Source: Pseudoneurospora amorphoporcata
Taxonomy: Eukaryota > Ascomycota > Sordariomycetes > Sordariales > Sordariaceae
Assembly (NCBI GenBank): GCA_033297205.1
Contig: MU859139.1
Span: 81,221-145,220, forward strand
Reading direction: 5' to 3'
DNA: 64,000 nucleotides
The notes under the pieces are model-generated. The model saw only the letters and a program-made list of their open reading frames with translations. It ran no database searches and had not been told where the DNA came from. The translations under genes were made by a program, and so were the position numbers. Positions 10,179 through 22,700 of the stretch are shown in pieces. Positions within the stretch are counted from its first letter, which is position 1. Each line of letters opens with the position of its first letter.

Positions 10179-12176
10179 CTACACCAAGAACGTCCAAAAG
10201 CTAGGATAAACAAACTCCTCCTCAAAGATCCTCCTCACCTGCTCCAGCACGAACCTCTCCACCTTACCCACATTCTTCAAGCTCTGCTTCCCGCTTTCCC
10301 GTTGTCCAATCTCGCTCTCCACGCGGATTTCCTGCAACAGCCCACCCATCTTCGTCTTGGCCCCGTCACTGCCTCCTCCGCCTCCCATGCCGGACCCATT
10401 CCCGCCGCTCCCAGCAGCAGCGACCTTGTTCTCCTCCCCGCCCACAGCAGCCACCGCATCCTCGGGGCTCAAGAAGCAAAAGTGCACTCTCTTCCTGATA
10501 TTCGCCACCACGCCCACGCCATCGAACGTTAGACCAGTAATGCTCAACCGCACCGGAATCCCCACGAAGCTGGGCATGGGATAATCCAGCAAGATGTCGG
10601 CCGTCAGCAGCAGCTTGACGTCGCCGGCGTATTTGATGCGGAACACAGCTTGGATGTCTTCCACTCTTGGTTCGCGGAACCGTTGCCCTTCTTCTTCCTC
10701 TTCCTCTTCCCCTTCCTCCTCGTCTTTTTCTGCATCTACATCCAGCTGTTGGATCAGATCTCTATCGTGCATGCTGCCATCCATGAACCCGTCGTCATCA
10801 TCCAGAATCGCCGACCCAGCTCTTGGTCCGGCAGAGTTGGGCGCCAAGGTAGAAACACTATGCTTCTCCCTCAACCCTTGGGTGGGAATCTGTAGTCTCG
10901 GTCCACTAGTCAGCGCAGCAGCCGACCCTCTTCCGATGCCTAGTCCGACCCCCGGCGACGGCGAGACAGAAGGTGGAGAAAAGAGCGCTCGCCCTCCTTT
11001 TTCCGCTGGCGCAACAGGACTATAATCCCCCACCGAATTGGAGCTCTGGCTCGAGGGATTCCTCGTGTGTCTTGGCCCTGTAGGAATGGCAAGCACGGGA
11101 GCGGGTGGATATCCCATGCCCATGCTGCCCATGCCTGCCATGCCTGGAATTCCGCGGCCGATGCCACCCACGCCTCCGGCGGTTCCCAGGGTGCCTAGCG
11201 GGGTGCTGGTGCCGGTGAGGGGACTGGGTCCGTGTCCCGGGGCCCCTCCCCCATGTTTCCCGACTCCGGGGAAGTGAAGCCGGAGGTTGGGCGTGGAGGA
11301 GCTGTGCAGGCCTTGGTTTGCTGCGGCTGTTCTTGCTCCTCCGAATCCTCCTGGTAGCATGTTGTTTTGTTGTTGCTCTGTTATCCACGAGGGGCCACGT
11401 TGGTGAGCGGCTCCCGCTACGGCTGCGAGGGGAGTTTGAGTGCCCGAAAGACCGCCGGTGAATTGCGAGGTGAAGTAGTGTAAGTTCAGGTTAGAAGTGC
11501 CGCCGGGGATTCCTGGAGTAGAAACGCCGAGGAAGGGGGAACCTAGGTCGGCGTGGTGGTGGTTGGTGCCGTGGGCGGGACCGGCCTGTCCTCCGAGACC
11601 GCCTGTTGTGTTGTTGGCGTCCCGGTAGTATCTGCCATCCCTGCCATTGTCTCGGTCCAGGCTTTGGGAACTGTTGTTGCCGCTGCCGGGGTAGTGTGGG
11701 TTCAGATGCGGTGGGAGGTAAGCTACTCTGCCTGAGTTTGGGCCGCTTCCGCCCCAGTTTCCGTTTCCATTTCCACCGCTGGTTCTACCGCTTCCGGTAC
11801 CATTGCTGTTGACTGTGAGTCTTCGCCGTGATTCGGAGGCTGAGGCGCCTCTCACCCTGCCGTACTGCTGCTCGACTGGGTCGTCTAGGTATTCGCCTTC
11901 ATTTTCGTAGGCGATGTCTTCCTCCGAGTCTGACTCGTCTGAGGAGTCTATACCGGGTTGCTCTTCGTAGAAATCGGGCAGGGGGTCGGTGATGTCCTTG
12001 AGCTCGATCTCGGGAGGGATGGAGCCAAACTCAAAGTCGTGGACGGTGACGGACTTGATGAAACGCGGTAGAGGGACGTCCTGGAACTTGTTGTGGATGA
12101 AATCGCGGATTTTGTGGGCGAGCTCTTGGCCGTCGGGGCCGCCGGTGACGGTTTCCCAGTTGAGATCGATTGACAT
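10179..12176 (-). CDS. mdm12: ERMES complex subunit MDM12
   Basis: Single exon of 665 residues starting MSIDLNWETVTGGPDGQELA. Upstream codons in the same frame (to 12263) are polar and non-conserved in character, so the ATG at 12176 is chosen. Mdm12 is an SMP-domain lipid-transfer protein linking the ER (Mmm1) to mitochondrial Mdm34 and Mdm10. The N-terminal half of the SMP domain is at 1-85 (FIHNKFQDVPLPRFIKSVTV; FEFGSIPPEIELKDITDPLP). About 85-505 is a very long low-complexity insertion rich in Gly, Asn, Ser and Pro with acidic stretches. The SMP domain resumes near 515 (EDIQAVFRIKYAGDVKLLLT) and ends in EEEFVYPSFWTFLV at the C-terminus. A large insertion at this point is known in filamentous fungi; the exact length here makes the protein more than twice the yeast size. 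Confidence 0.95.
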   Translation of the reverse strand: MSIDLNWETVTGGPDGQELAHKIRDFIHNKFQDVPLPRFIKSVTVHDFEFGSIPPEIELKDITDPLPDFYEEQPGIDSSDESDSEEDIAYENEGEYLDDPVEQQYGRVRGASASESRRRLTVNSNGTGSGRTSGGNGNGNWGGSGPNSGRVAYLPPHLNPHYPGSGNNSSQSLDRDNGRDGRYYRDANNTTGGLGGQAGPAHGTNHHHADLGSPFLGVSTPGIPGGTSNLNLHYFTSQFTGGLSGTQTPLAAVAGAAHQRGPSWITEQQQNNMLPGGFGGARTAAANQGLHSSSTPNLRLHFPGVGKHGGGAPGHGPSPLTGTSTPLGTLGTAGGVGGIGRGIPGMAGMGSMGMGYPPAPVLAIPTGPRHTRNPSSQSSNSVGDYSPVAPAEKGGRALFSPPSVSPSPGVGLGIGRGSAAALTSGPRLQIPTQGLREKHSVSTLAPNSAGPRAGSAILDDDDGFMDGSMHDRDLIQQLDVDAEKDEEEGEEEEEEEGQRFREPRVEDIQAVFRIKYAGDVKLLLTADILLDYPMPSFVGIPVRLSITGLTFDGVGVVANIRKRVHFCFLSPEDAVAAVGGEENKVAAAGSGGNGSGMGGGGGSDGAKTKMGGLLQEIRVESEIGQRESGKQSLKNVGKVERFVLEQVRRIFEEEFVYPSFWTFLV

Positions 12177-13040
12177 GGGGGAGTGAGGTGAGAAGGGTTG
12201 TGGTTGTCTTGGGCGTCGGTTTGTCTTTGAAGACGACTTGAAGTGTGGTTTCGATGAAGTCAAGGGTTAGTTGAGAGTGATGAGACATGGGACTGTTAGG
12301 CACTGTATGGGTTATTTGTCCCGTCACTGATAACCCTGGGCGCAAAGGCCGGATAAGTACAGTTTGCGACATGGGTGCATACTGTGTGAAGAATGCATTG
12401 ATATCATAAATTGGAAAGCACACTTCTCGGCTCAATTGGTGGTTTCACATTGACAAGATCATCGTCTTAAACAGTTGACTCACAAGTCGTCACGGATATC
12501 CAATGTAAAAAGACATCTCGGGGTGAAAGAGGCGGGAATAACCCTAACCCGAGATGCTCAAGTACATCCATGCATCGCAATCGAAAAGCGGGTCGTTTCC
12601 CGGGGCAACCAAGGAGCGTGACGCTGGATCGACAAAGGGTGCCACTTTTGCATTTTCCCTTTGCCCCAATTGTTGACTTTTGACTCCATCCTCCATCACA
12701 AAATAGCCTAGGATTCCGACCGCGATCGCGCACACACCCACCCCCCACCACTACTACCTTTTCCAAGTGTGCTTCTTCTCTGTTTATCATTTTCACCGTT
12801 CCCCGACCACTTTGCACGTTGGTTCTTCTATTTTTTGTCGTTTGCTTTGTTGCATCGAGTATTCTAGTTCTTCGCTTCAACCAACGACCCGTGGACCAAC
12901 CTAGGAACAAGGAACCTTAACCGCCTGCGACAAACATAAACACAACCACCCTTTATGGTTCGCCCTTGATCTTTGCCAAAGAAGAGTCTCGTCGCTTTGC
13001 AGAGTCTTTAGCAACCACATACAACACCACATTGCCCATC
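12177..13040. promoter_or_regulatory. Divergent promoter between MDM12 and the BRCT gene
   Basis: 0.86 kb between two outward-facing starts. The overlapping minus-strand frames at 12031-12435 and 12467-12910 have no recognisable domain and are taken as chance. Confidence 0.5.
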
Positions 13041-16000
13041 ATGGGTGACTCGAAATCACAATCACAGCAACCACAGCAGCGCATGACGAGAGCGCGAGTG
13101 GCCTCGTCTGCCGTCACAAAAAATGCCAGAGCCATGACCGCCGCTGCCAAAGCCAGGAGCGCGACCAGCACCACCAATAATACCACATCCGCGACATCTG
13201 CCACGACCGGCGCATCCAGAGCCACTGCGCCCACCGCCGCTACAAGTCTCAAGAGAAAGGCTCGAACCGACGATGATGAAGACGACGACCATCACGCGAA
13301 GCACCGTCCTGCTCCAGCACCCGTTACGCGACCCGTACGTCTGCCAGCCGCCGCCCTCGCAACCACCCGCGCCACTCGCGCTCGAGCACGGAATCCAGCC
13401 ACCGAAGCTGCAAAGACATCAAGACCTGCCTCTTCAGCATCAGTTAAACCCGCATCCTCCCTTGCATCGAGACCAGCGTCATCATCAGCTTCCACCAGAC
13501 CGCCAGTAACGGCCCCGCGCGCTAGGCCGCCGACCAAAGCTCAAGAACCTGCCTCCAAGCCCACTCGCGCGACGCGTTCAGCCAAACCCGACGACCAGTC
13601 TTCCTCAACAGCCACGTCTAGGAACACCAGCACAACCAGGACGCGACCGACCGGTTCGACGGCGACCGCGCCCACCACCGCATCCAAAGCGCTCGCAAAG
13701 CCCGCCGTAAAGAAGACGGTCAAGTTTGAGGAGCCGGAAAAAGAGAACATTGGGCCTCCGGGAGGAAGGAAGAAGAAGGCAGCACCAATCTTCAATACGG
13801 GGGGGCTTCGCGCAAAACCAGTTAGGACTCGGACGGGTACAGCAGCCAAGGGATCAACGTCGACAGCCAGGAGAGGTGCTGCCAATGGCACGACAAACAA
13901 GCCAGTGTCTCATACTGGTCGGCCGGCTACCCCCCACGATGCTCCCGAAAACATCAAGGTCGAAGGCATGAAACACAAGCCCCTTCCCCTTAGCCCCAAG
14001 AAAGTTAACCAACTAGTGGCAGCCGCCAAACACGCTGACGACTCGGAGGATGAACTTGCTATTCATGAGAACAGTCCGGCCTTGTTGCAGCCGTTACTGA
14101 CAGGCAGAGCTCCCATCAAACCACTGGCCCCGAAGGCCAGCAAGAAGGCGCAGAAAAAGCAACCGGAACAGGACCAGCCACAGGAACACGGAGCCGCGTC
14201 GGCATCCACGTCCATCGCCAATCCCAAATCCGAAGAGCAAAGCAAGAATGTCTCCGCCGAGCCTTCAGTCTTGAAGCCATACTTCCTTGCAGCCGAACAT
14301 CTTTCGATGCTCGCTTCTCCCGCTCGCCGTCCTCCGCCATCTCCATGGAAGGACAGCATCAAGACCCCGGCCAAGCGCGTCGAGGGTCTCTTTGCCGGCG
14401 TCCCTCTACTCGCCAACCGACCGGATGGGCAACCCGTTGCGCAATCCGCGAAGAGCGGTCCCAGCCTTCTTGCCAGTCCAGCCAAGAGGCCACCCGGAAA
14501 TGCGACTGTGTTGATGGGCGGAGAGGTCCTTGCTGGTACCGCCACCACCTCGACGAATAACGGAATGATGGGTCCGCCGTCCCTCTTTGCCAGCCCGGCC
14601 AAGCGGGTTCCCATGTCTGCTGCCAAGCCACAGTCCGTTGTGGAGGAACTTGCTGCTGAAACAAAGCCTTCTTTGCTCGCCAGCCCACCAGTCAAGTTCG
14701 GCACTGCGAGACGTAAATCGCAGCGTCTGGAAGAGATGGCGCGGGAGCAGGAACCCAAAGAGGAGGAGCAGGATCATAAGGAGGAGGGACAAGACAGCCA
14801 GGTGCAGGTAGATGAGGAGATGGAGAATGAGCAGCAGGTTCACGAGCAGGAGCAGGAAGAGGAAGACGAAGAGATGTATTCCACGGACGAGGAGGACAAC
14901 GACGGCCCTTCTGGTGAGCTTGGCGAGCGTACGATGCAGATTCTCACTTCCTCGGCAAAGCCAGCTAGGTTGCTATTTACTGGACGTCGACGGTCTCTCA
15001 GGCATATGGAGAAAGAAATCGAAGCTGCCGTTCAGGAAGAGCCAGAACCTCAAGCTGAAGATGAACACGATCCGGAGGAGGAGGAGCAGCAGCAGGAAGA
15101 GGTACAAGAGGAGGGGCATGAGGAGGTGGAAGAGGATGCTGAAGAGGAAGTACAAGAGGAGATGCAGGAGAATGTGGAAGAGGAAGACCACGAGGAGCCT
15201 GAGATTGACCACGAAGAGCTTGAGGTTGAGCAAGAGGAGCCTGAGGATGACCAGGAGGAACCCGAAGAGGAGCACGAGGAGGAACACGAGGTTGAGCAAG
15301 ATCAGGACCACGAGATGACAGATAGGGATGAGGAGCAGGTTGTCGAGCCCGAGGTCATCGAACCAGAAACCGACGAGGACTCAATGGAGGTGGATGAAGT
15401 CGAGCTGGGCAACGAAAGCGTCGAGCAAATCGTCATTCCCGAGACCCCGCAGCCTGAGAATGATGACGAAAGCTACTTGGACATCGACCTGAGCATCAGC
15501 ACCACCCCTCCCGAGTCACCACCTCAGCATCTGCTCAACGGCCCTTCGTTCGGCAATCTTCGCCCAGATGTCCTTAACCCGTCCGAGGAGGCCGAGGACG
15601 CAACTCCCGCCCAACCCGCGAGGGGTAGCAAGGCCAACCCTCATCCCGCTGCCACACCTTCTGTCAATACCGGCCACCGGACACCTTCTGGTCGAAGCAC
15701 AACTAAGAGAATGCGCTTTGACAACGGCAACTCCGGTCTGGGTTTTACGCCGTTGGCGGACCAGTTGAGTGGATGGAAGGGAGGTGTTACACCGGCATCC
15801 CCCAAGGTTAACCTGCTGAAGGCCACGGCTACCCCAGCCAAGGCTGCTGCCAACGACAACTCCAGCCTCGGATTGACCCCCCTAGCTGAGAAGCTGAGTG
15901 GTTGGCACGGCGGAGTAACTCCGGCACCTCCGAAGACCCAAGCACCAGTGAACACTCCTGCACTCGCCCAGAACGCGAGTAGCTTGAGCCTTGGATTCAC

Positions 16001-19000
16001 ACCGCTGGCCAAACAGTTAAGTGGTTGGAATGGTGGTGTAACTCCCGCTAAACATAACGCTGCAGCTCCTCTGGAAAGCAGGTTTAATCGAAGGAGAAGC
16101 TCCAGGAGGCTGCAGCAGGTGGACGAGCAGGAGGAGACACTCTTCGATGTGGCCGCGATGAAAGAGGCTGGGATTTTTGGGACTTCGGTTGCCCGCCAAC
16201 AGCAACAGCAGAAGTCGAAGGAATCGTCACCTGAGAAGACCACTGAGGAGACCCCTAAGGTGGATGCGGAGACATTGGCTGAAGTCGAGGCCGGTGTTCA
16301 GCAGCAACAGGAGGACGAGGACATGGAAGTGGTTCAAAAAGAGGAAGAGGTTGTCGAGATGGAGCAACTTGAGGATGTTCAAGCGGGGGCTGACTCTGCT
16401 GATGTGAACGATGTACCCGTTGAGGAGGATGCCCACGAGGCTGCCGAGGTTGCTGCGGGCGAAGAGGATCAAGAGGAAGGGGACTCCGTCGAGACGGTCA
16501 TGGCCGATGCCGATCAAGCAGAAGTCGACCCCGATGCAATGATTGAAGATGACGACGCATCTCCAATTCTTGAGGACATTCCCGTCACCATTGAAGACGT
16601 CGAGCTCGCAGCCGAAGCCGAGGCTCTAGCTCGCATTTCTGATGTGATAGACATGACCGATGGCGTCGATAAGGATGGGAGCCAGCACAGCGTCTCTGAT
16701 AATCTTTCCGAAGCGAGCCAGGAATATGGCGACGAGAATGCTGTTCCGGTGATGGCCGAGTTCACCACCCGACCGCTGAATGTCAACCTCTTCACGCCGG
16801 CTGACACCACTAACCGTGTCACAAGGCGAGCTTCCGCTGCTCTTGCTCACCCAACCACCCCCGTTCGCCCACAGGCTGCCGTGAGAGAGGTGCACACGGT
16901 TTCCAAGGTTCCTCTCAAGTCGGGTGATGGATCTACCGCTCCGCCACCGCGTTCTCTCAGGCCTAGAAAGTCGGGGAGAAGCAGTCTTTCGAGGGTCTCC
17001 TTCGCGGACACTGCTGACGTGATCATTGAAGAGCGTCAGGAGGAGATGGAGACGGTAGAAGAGGAGGCCGAGGAGGATAATGAGAAGGAGCAAGAGAATG
17101 AGCCAGTCGAGGTGCACATCCACCAGACTCCGGTCAAAGCGACTCCCGTCAAGCAAACTCCCACCCAACAGACCCCCTTCAAGACACCCTTGAAGCAGAC
17201 CCCACCTCAAGTCGTTGCTGAACAGAACACTGCTCCTGTGCCGTCACCCCCTAAGGGTCACGAGATCACTACTGATGAGACCGGCCGCCAGAGACGCCGC
17301 AGTCGTCGCATCTCTAGCATGGGCGCGGGAGCATCCCTGGCCGAGATCCCAGAAGACGAAGCCGAGTTTGGGTCACCAATCGCCGAGGAACCGGAGCCCG
17401 AGGATGAGGAAGATGACTTTGTCCCCTCCGAGCCGGTCACGCCCGCCAAGTCCGAGGTCGAGTGGTCGGCTATGGACACGCCTGCTCGTACTCCCCACAA
17501 GGACCTCAACCCCAAGCTCTTGAGGGGAGCGGTTGTGTACTGCGACGTGCATACCGCTGAGGGTGCCGATGCCAGCGGGCTCTTTATTGAGCTGCTGAGC
17601 CAGATGGGCGCGCGTTGCGTGAAGAACTGGTCGTGGAATCCCAATGCTGGTGCGTCGGGTGATGAGCCGGTATCTGCGCCTGGACACAAGATTGGCATCA
17701 CGCATGTGGTGTTTAAGGACGGTAGCAAGAGGACGTTGGAAAAGGTCAAGGAGAGCCAAGGGGTTGTGCAGTGCGTGGGTGTCAGCTGGGTTCTTGAGTG
17801 AGTACCTCCCTCTATTTTATCCTTGTCAAACTGATAGACAATACGCTAACACTTTACAGTTGCGAACGCGAAAACAAGTGGCTAGACGAAGCCGACTACC
17901 TGATCGACCTCGCTTTCATCCCCCGCGGAGGCGCCCGCAGGAGAAAGAGCATGGAGCCCAAGGCGCTCGCCAATCTCAACGGCACCCTCGTTTCCTCCAG
18001 CTCCGGCTCCGGCTCCAGCACTACCACCATCACCAATAGCACAACCAAGACGACCACCACCACAACCACAACCACCACCAACTCGTTCTCCTCCTCAACC
18101 ACCACCCGCCCGTCTCAACAACCCACAACCCCCGGCAATACCACCAGCACCGGCCGCAGCAAACGCCGCTCCTCCTCCCTCTGGGTCCGCACCCCTCCCT
18201 CTCCTGACGCCTCGTCATCATCCGGCCCTGACAACCGTCGCGTAAGCGACTCCATCCTGGCTATGTCCACCAACACACAACCTCACGAAACCCAGGAAGA
18301 GGAAGAAGAAGAAAGGGAATGGACAACCCTCTCACCAATCCCCAAGACTCCGGCCCCGGAATACGTCGCCCGTCTAGCAGCGAATTTATCTCCTGCTTCT
18401 TCTACCACCACTGATTTCGCCGGCGTCGATGATATCGACGTTGACGGTGGCTTCCTGATTCCCGCCGATGAAGCAGGTCACGAAGCGGAATTCCTAAGGG
18501 AGGCCATGCCCGAGAGCCACGGTCACGGTCACGATCTCCACGCAGGAGGAGCCATGACTTGTCCGCCAAAGCCTAGTTTGAGTCACGCTGTTCCCTCCAC
18601 AGGCAGGGCGGGGGGGAGGAGTTTGTTCTCGGTCTCGGTTGGACCCGGGTCCGCACTTCCCAGTCTGGATGAGATGGATGTTGATACAACTGAGGCCGGA
18701 ACATCGTCAACAACTAGTATGTCGAGACCGCCGGCGGTGGTAAGCAGCAGCACAATGGCAGGAACGTACGGTCTCCTCCGCGATAACCGCGAAAGAAACC
18801 TGGGAGTCATGATGCGGTTGAATGCGGCTAGACGGAAAAGTCTGCAGTTTGCGCCCAAGGTGGGGAGTCCGCTTGCTAGGAGTTGGACGGGGGGGAATAA
18901 CAATCATAACAATAACAACGGTAACGGTGGAGGTGCTGGAGGTGTCGGAGGTGTTGGAAGTGTTGGAGGAGGTACGACGGGGGCAGGTACAGGTACAGGG

Positions 19001-19006
19001 CAGTAA
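13041..19006 (+). CDS. Large BRCT-domain protein with KEN box and repeated CDK-type motifs
   Basis: Two exons, 13041-17797 and 17860-19006, give 1967 residues. The intron (GTGAGT..CAG, branch GCTAAC) splits the BRCT domain and restores the frame exactly (WVLD-CERENKW). The ATG at 13041 (MGDSKSQSQQPQQRMTRARV) is preferred over one 25 codons upstream. In order: a basic Ala/Thr/Ser-rich N-terminus; a KEN sequence near residue 238 (EEPEKENIGPPG); four copies of a LLASPAKRPP-like motif at about 415-560; a long Glu-rich region; three copies of a FTPLAxxLSGWxGGVTPA motif at about 900-1005; a TP-rich patch near 1375-1400; a BRCT domain at about 1493-1605; then a Thr/Ser/Gly-rich tail. The composition suggests a cell-cycle-regulated chromosomal protein. 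A microcephalin-like role is possible but not shown. Confidence 0.85.
15738..16048 (+). repeat. Three coding repeats of a GW-containing motif
   Basis: Inside the BRCT gene, three copies begin near 15738, 15867 and 15989. They encode GFTPLADQLSGWKGGVTPA, GLTPLAEKLSGWHGGVTPA and GFTPLAKQLSGWNGGVTPA. The motif is far better kept between copies than the Ala/Pro-rich linkers between them, and third codon positions differ, so it looks like a selected peptide rather than a recent DNA duplication. Confidence 0.85.
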
Positions 19007-19724
19007 GGATAGGTAACGGGTTTGGGTTTTCTGTTTGTTTATCTGCTGTTGGAGTAAAGAGAGGCTTAAGGACAAGGTTTATTATCAAGGTATACCATCC
19101 ATTGCTTTTTCCTTTTTTTTTTTTGCTTCGTTTGGGAGGAAGGGTCTTTGTTCGGTGGTCATCTATCTGAGTTTAGTCTTTCTGTCATTACTTATTGTAG
19201 GGGTGGTGTGAAACACCACAGTACTTTTAACATTATGAGGCAGCTTCTCTGATGGAATGGTTTCGTCATGAAATGCTTTTTCTGTTGCGTTGCAGTACCA
19301 ATGTTAGGGCGTGAAACGGTGATGTTTCTTTTTCTAGCCTTTGCAAGCAAGTGTTGTTCAGACTGTATTATTCGCTTCTTGATTGTCAGGGAGAAAGAGA
19401 GGATAAGATGGGTCGTTTTATAAAAGATAATGACGGATAGGTTGTGAATAGAGTTATGAATCAAGTATAGTATTAACTTTTCTTTATTGAGATGAGAGGT
19501 AAATTATTTGCCTCAATACCCACTAACCAACAGTTGTCCTTATAGCAGGGTTCTCTTTGCCCCAATAAACCATTATTTATGATAATGACAATCCGGGTTT
19601 AATACCCTACCTCACCTACCACCCCATCTTATTACCACTCAAGAGACCATGTTCTTGTTGACACGTTTGGTATCCTCTGCCTCTAAAACGTTCTTCCTCA
19701 TCACCACCAGAAATAAACGACACC
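19007..19724. other. Convergent intergenic region
   Basis: Lies between the stops of the BRCT gene (19006, plus) and KAP120 (19725, minus). A T-run occurs near 19112-19122. No gene was recognised. Confidence 0.45.
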
Positions 19725-22700
19725 CTACCTCCCATCCCCCAACCTCCTAAACCCCTCCAACACATCCTTATCAACATTAACCGCCCACTCCGCCTCAAAC
19801 CGCTGCTCGCCACCCATCCTCTGCACCAACCCGGCCAGTCTTTCCCTAGTAAACTCGTACGCCTCGACTCTGTGCACCGGATCCTTAAGAGAAAACTGTC
19901 TCTCCGTCACGTCTAGAGGTGTATCCCACTCGTAACTGGGTAAGCTGTTGGGATCCCAGACGAGGTAATCCTTCGAATTATTCCCTGACGGTAGTTGTTG
20001 TTGTTCTCTGCCGGAAGCAGAGTTTATAGATTGCCGGAAATCTTGCCCCTGCTGGTCTGTGGTTAGGGATTGGTCGTCATCGCTCGCCGCTAGCTCCGTC
20101 ACCACGCTCGTCCACATGGCCAGGAAGTCCTGCAGGCGAGCGAGCACGATTTTTTCCTGGACCATGGGATCGGGAAGTTCCCAGAGGCGGGTGAGCGCTA
20201 GGAGGGAAAGCTTCTGGCGCTCGACTTCGGCCATACAGTCGAAGTTGTTGAACCACAGGGTTCCCAACCACTCCCAGACTTGCTCGATGGTGGACCCGGC
20301 ATTGCTGGCGATCCCGGCTAGCATGGTCAGGAACACCGTCGGGTCGCCGAGCGCGATGCGCGCCAGAAGCATGAAATAGTCGGTCTGCTTGATCGTGTTG
20401 ATCTGGCTGACCTTCTTGTTGGGGCCGTGCGTCGTACTGGCCTCCCAGGCGCTGTGCAGGCCCTCGAAGATGGTGTTGAGCAGGCCGATCTCGAGCATGT
20501 CTTGCACGACTACCTGTAGGCCTTGGACGCCGCCGATGTCCTCGGCGATGCGCAGAACCAGCTCGATGGACTTAGCACCGGTTTGGGATTGCTCACGGGA
20601 GCGGGCGTCGAGGGTCTTGACGAGAGCTGCGAGGGTCGGACGGCGCAGACGGTCGTCGAGGATCTCTCTAGGTGCGAGGAGGATGTAGTTTTTCACAAGC
20701 TCTAGACACTGGTTTGCTACTTCCGAGTCGTATTCGAGCAGGGGAAGAGCAAGCTCAACCATTTGCACGAGATCGGGGTGGAGGGGAGGATAGCTTTGAG
20801 TGGTGACGGACTTCCACAGAGCTACCGATTCTTCGATGAGGTGAAGGTGAAGGGCAGACTCGGGCTCCATAGCTTCACGCAGCAGTGGAATAATCGCCGG
20901 TTGATAACGCTGAGAGTCCCCGCGCATCGAGTCAACAAGGGCAGACATGATGGCCAGGATCGATTGCTTGATCATGTACTCTTCCTTTTCAGCTGACTCC
21001 CACAACTTGGGCAGAGTCAGCATGATGGCATCGCCAAACTGAGAAATGTGTGTCTCCATTCGTTGGACAATCGCCCTGATAGTGTCCAGCACCGTCAACT
21101 TGGTCTCATCGCTCGCCACCTCCTGGAGGAGCGCCATAAGCTGGTTGAAGATGTCAGGGGCAAACGGCAAGAACTGCTCGCCCTGGAAGCCAAAGTCGTC
21201 CACGATGCCCTTAAACTCGCGGGCAGCGGTAATGCGGACAACCTGGTCATTGTGCGGATCGTCGGGGTTCATCAAGTGCCTAAAGATCTCGTACACAGCC
21301 GGTCGACTTTCCTCGGCGGTCCGGATGGAGATCCACTGGTTGAGCAGGATGGCTATCCGCCTACGGAGCAGCTTGGACATGGAGTCCTGGATCTGTGCGT
21401 CCTTCACCAGCGTAGTCTTCAAAAAACGATCAAAGTCAAAGGCCTCGTGAATGACGGCGGCCGCACACCCAAGAGCGCAGTAAGCGGCCTCCTTGGTGAC
21501 GATATCCATATCAACTTTGGTTGCAAACTCGCAATATGTGAGGAGTGGTTGCCCGAGCTCCTTGTAGTGTGTCAGGAGGTCGATGAGCAGCCTCTCGGCA
21601 CAAGGCCGAACAGCCCACTCGTATGCTTGGCCTTCGTTGCGCTCCGCAGCCTCCCACTCTTCCGGGTCTTCTTCCCATGCCTCGAGATCAGACTGCCGAA
21701 AGATAAACAGCCTGCTGATGGTCACTTGGACAATATCCAAAAGAAAGTTATTTGTCAGCAGCTGGTCCTTGACGAGCTCCGTAGCCTCCTTTTCCTGATT
21801 CTTGACTTCTGGGCTCTTGTACTTGAACGTCTGCATCGGCCTATGGGCAATCGACACGCAGCTTCTAAGCAGCAGTAGACCCTTCAGGGCCAGTTTCTCT
21901 GAAAGCGGTCCTTCGTGCTTAGCGCTGCCGTCGTGGTTCTCGGAGCCCGTTTGCCTGATGCCGCCCGACTTTTCAAACTCATTCGAGAACTGCTTGACAA
22001 GGTTCCAATACGCCTTCACGAGCGGGATGGAGTTTGGTAGCAAAGGGAAGCTGGCTGGGTGGGAATCGCACATGTCAATGTGCAGTTTCGTGAACTGGAT
22101 CAAATGCTTGCCCACCGAGTCCTGGAAAGGGGCGGGGATGTGTGACTCGGAGCTGACGCCGGTAAGGAACTGGTCAAACTGGGATTGAGACAGCGACCAA
22201 AAGCCCTGGACCATGGGATCCGTATGGGGATGTTCGTAACCAACCGTGACCAGCCTGCGTAGGATTTTGAGGGCGGTCAAGCTATTCTGCATGTAGTAGT
22301 CGGCCTCGTCCTCATCGCCGCTGCCGCCCCTGGCAAAGAACTGCTGCCATGCGGCCGTCCGCTCGGTATAGATCTCACCGAGCAATTGGACGAGCTCGGG
22401 TGTGACAGCCTGAAGAGCGGTCTGGGACCTCCGCAACCGGGCTGTTGCGAGCTCTTTGACTACCCGCAGCAACACCTGCAGAGCTCCGCTGAGGGCAAGA
22501 GCACTCTCTGTTCTTGCGCTCCTGGTGACACTGATGATGGACGGGATGACGTCTGGCCAGTCGTTGGGGTAGTCTATGCGGACAATCTTTGCGATGACGA
22601 GGGCGTTGTGTAGTGCGAGGTTCCTGTCCTCCTCGCCGACCGAGCCCTGGAGCAGCCTCGAGCGAATAAACTGTTTCTCGGCGGGTTGGATCGCATGTTT

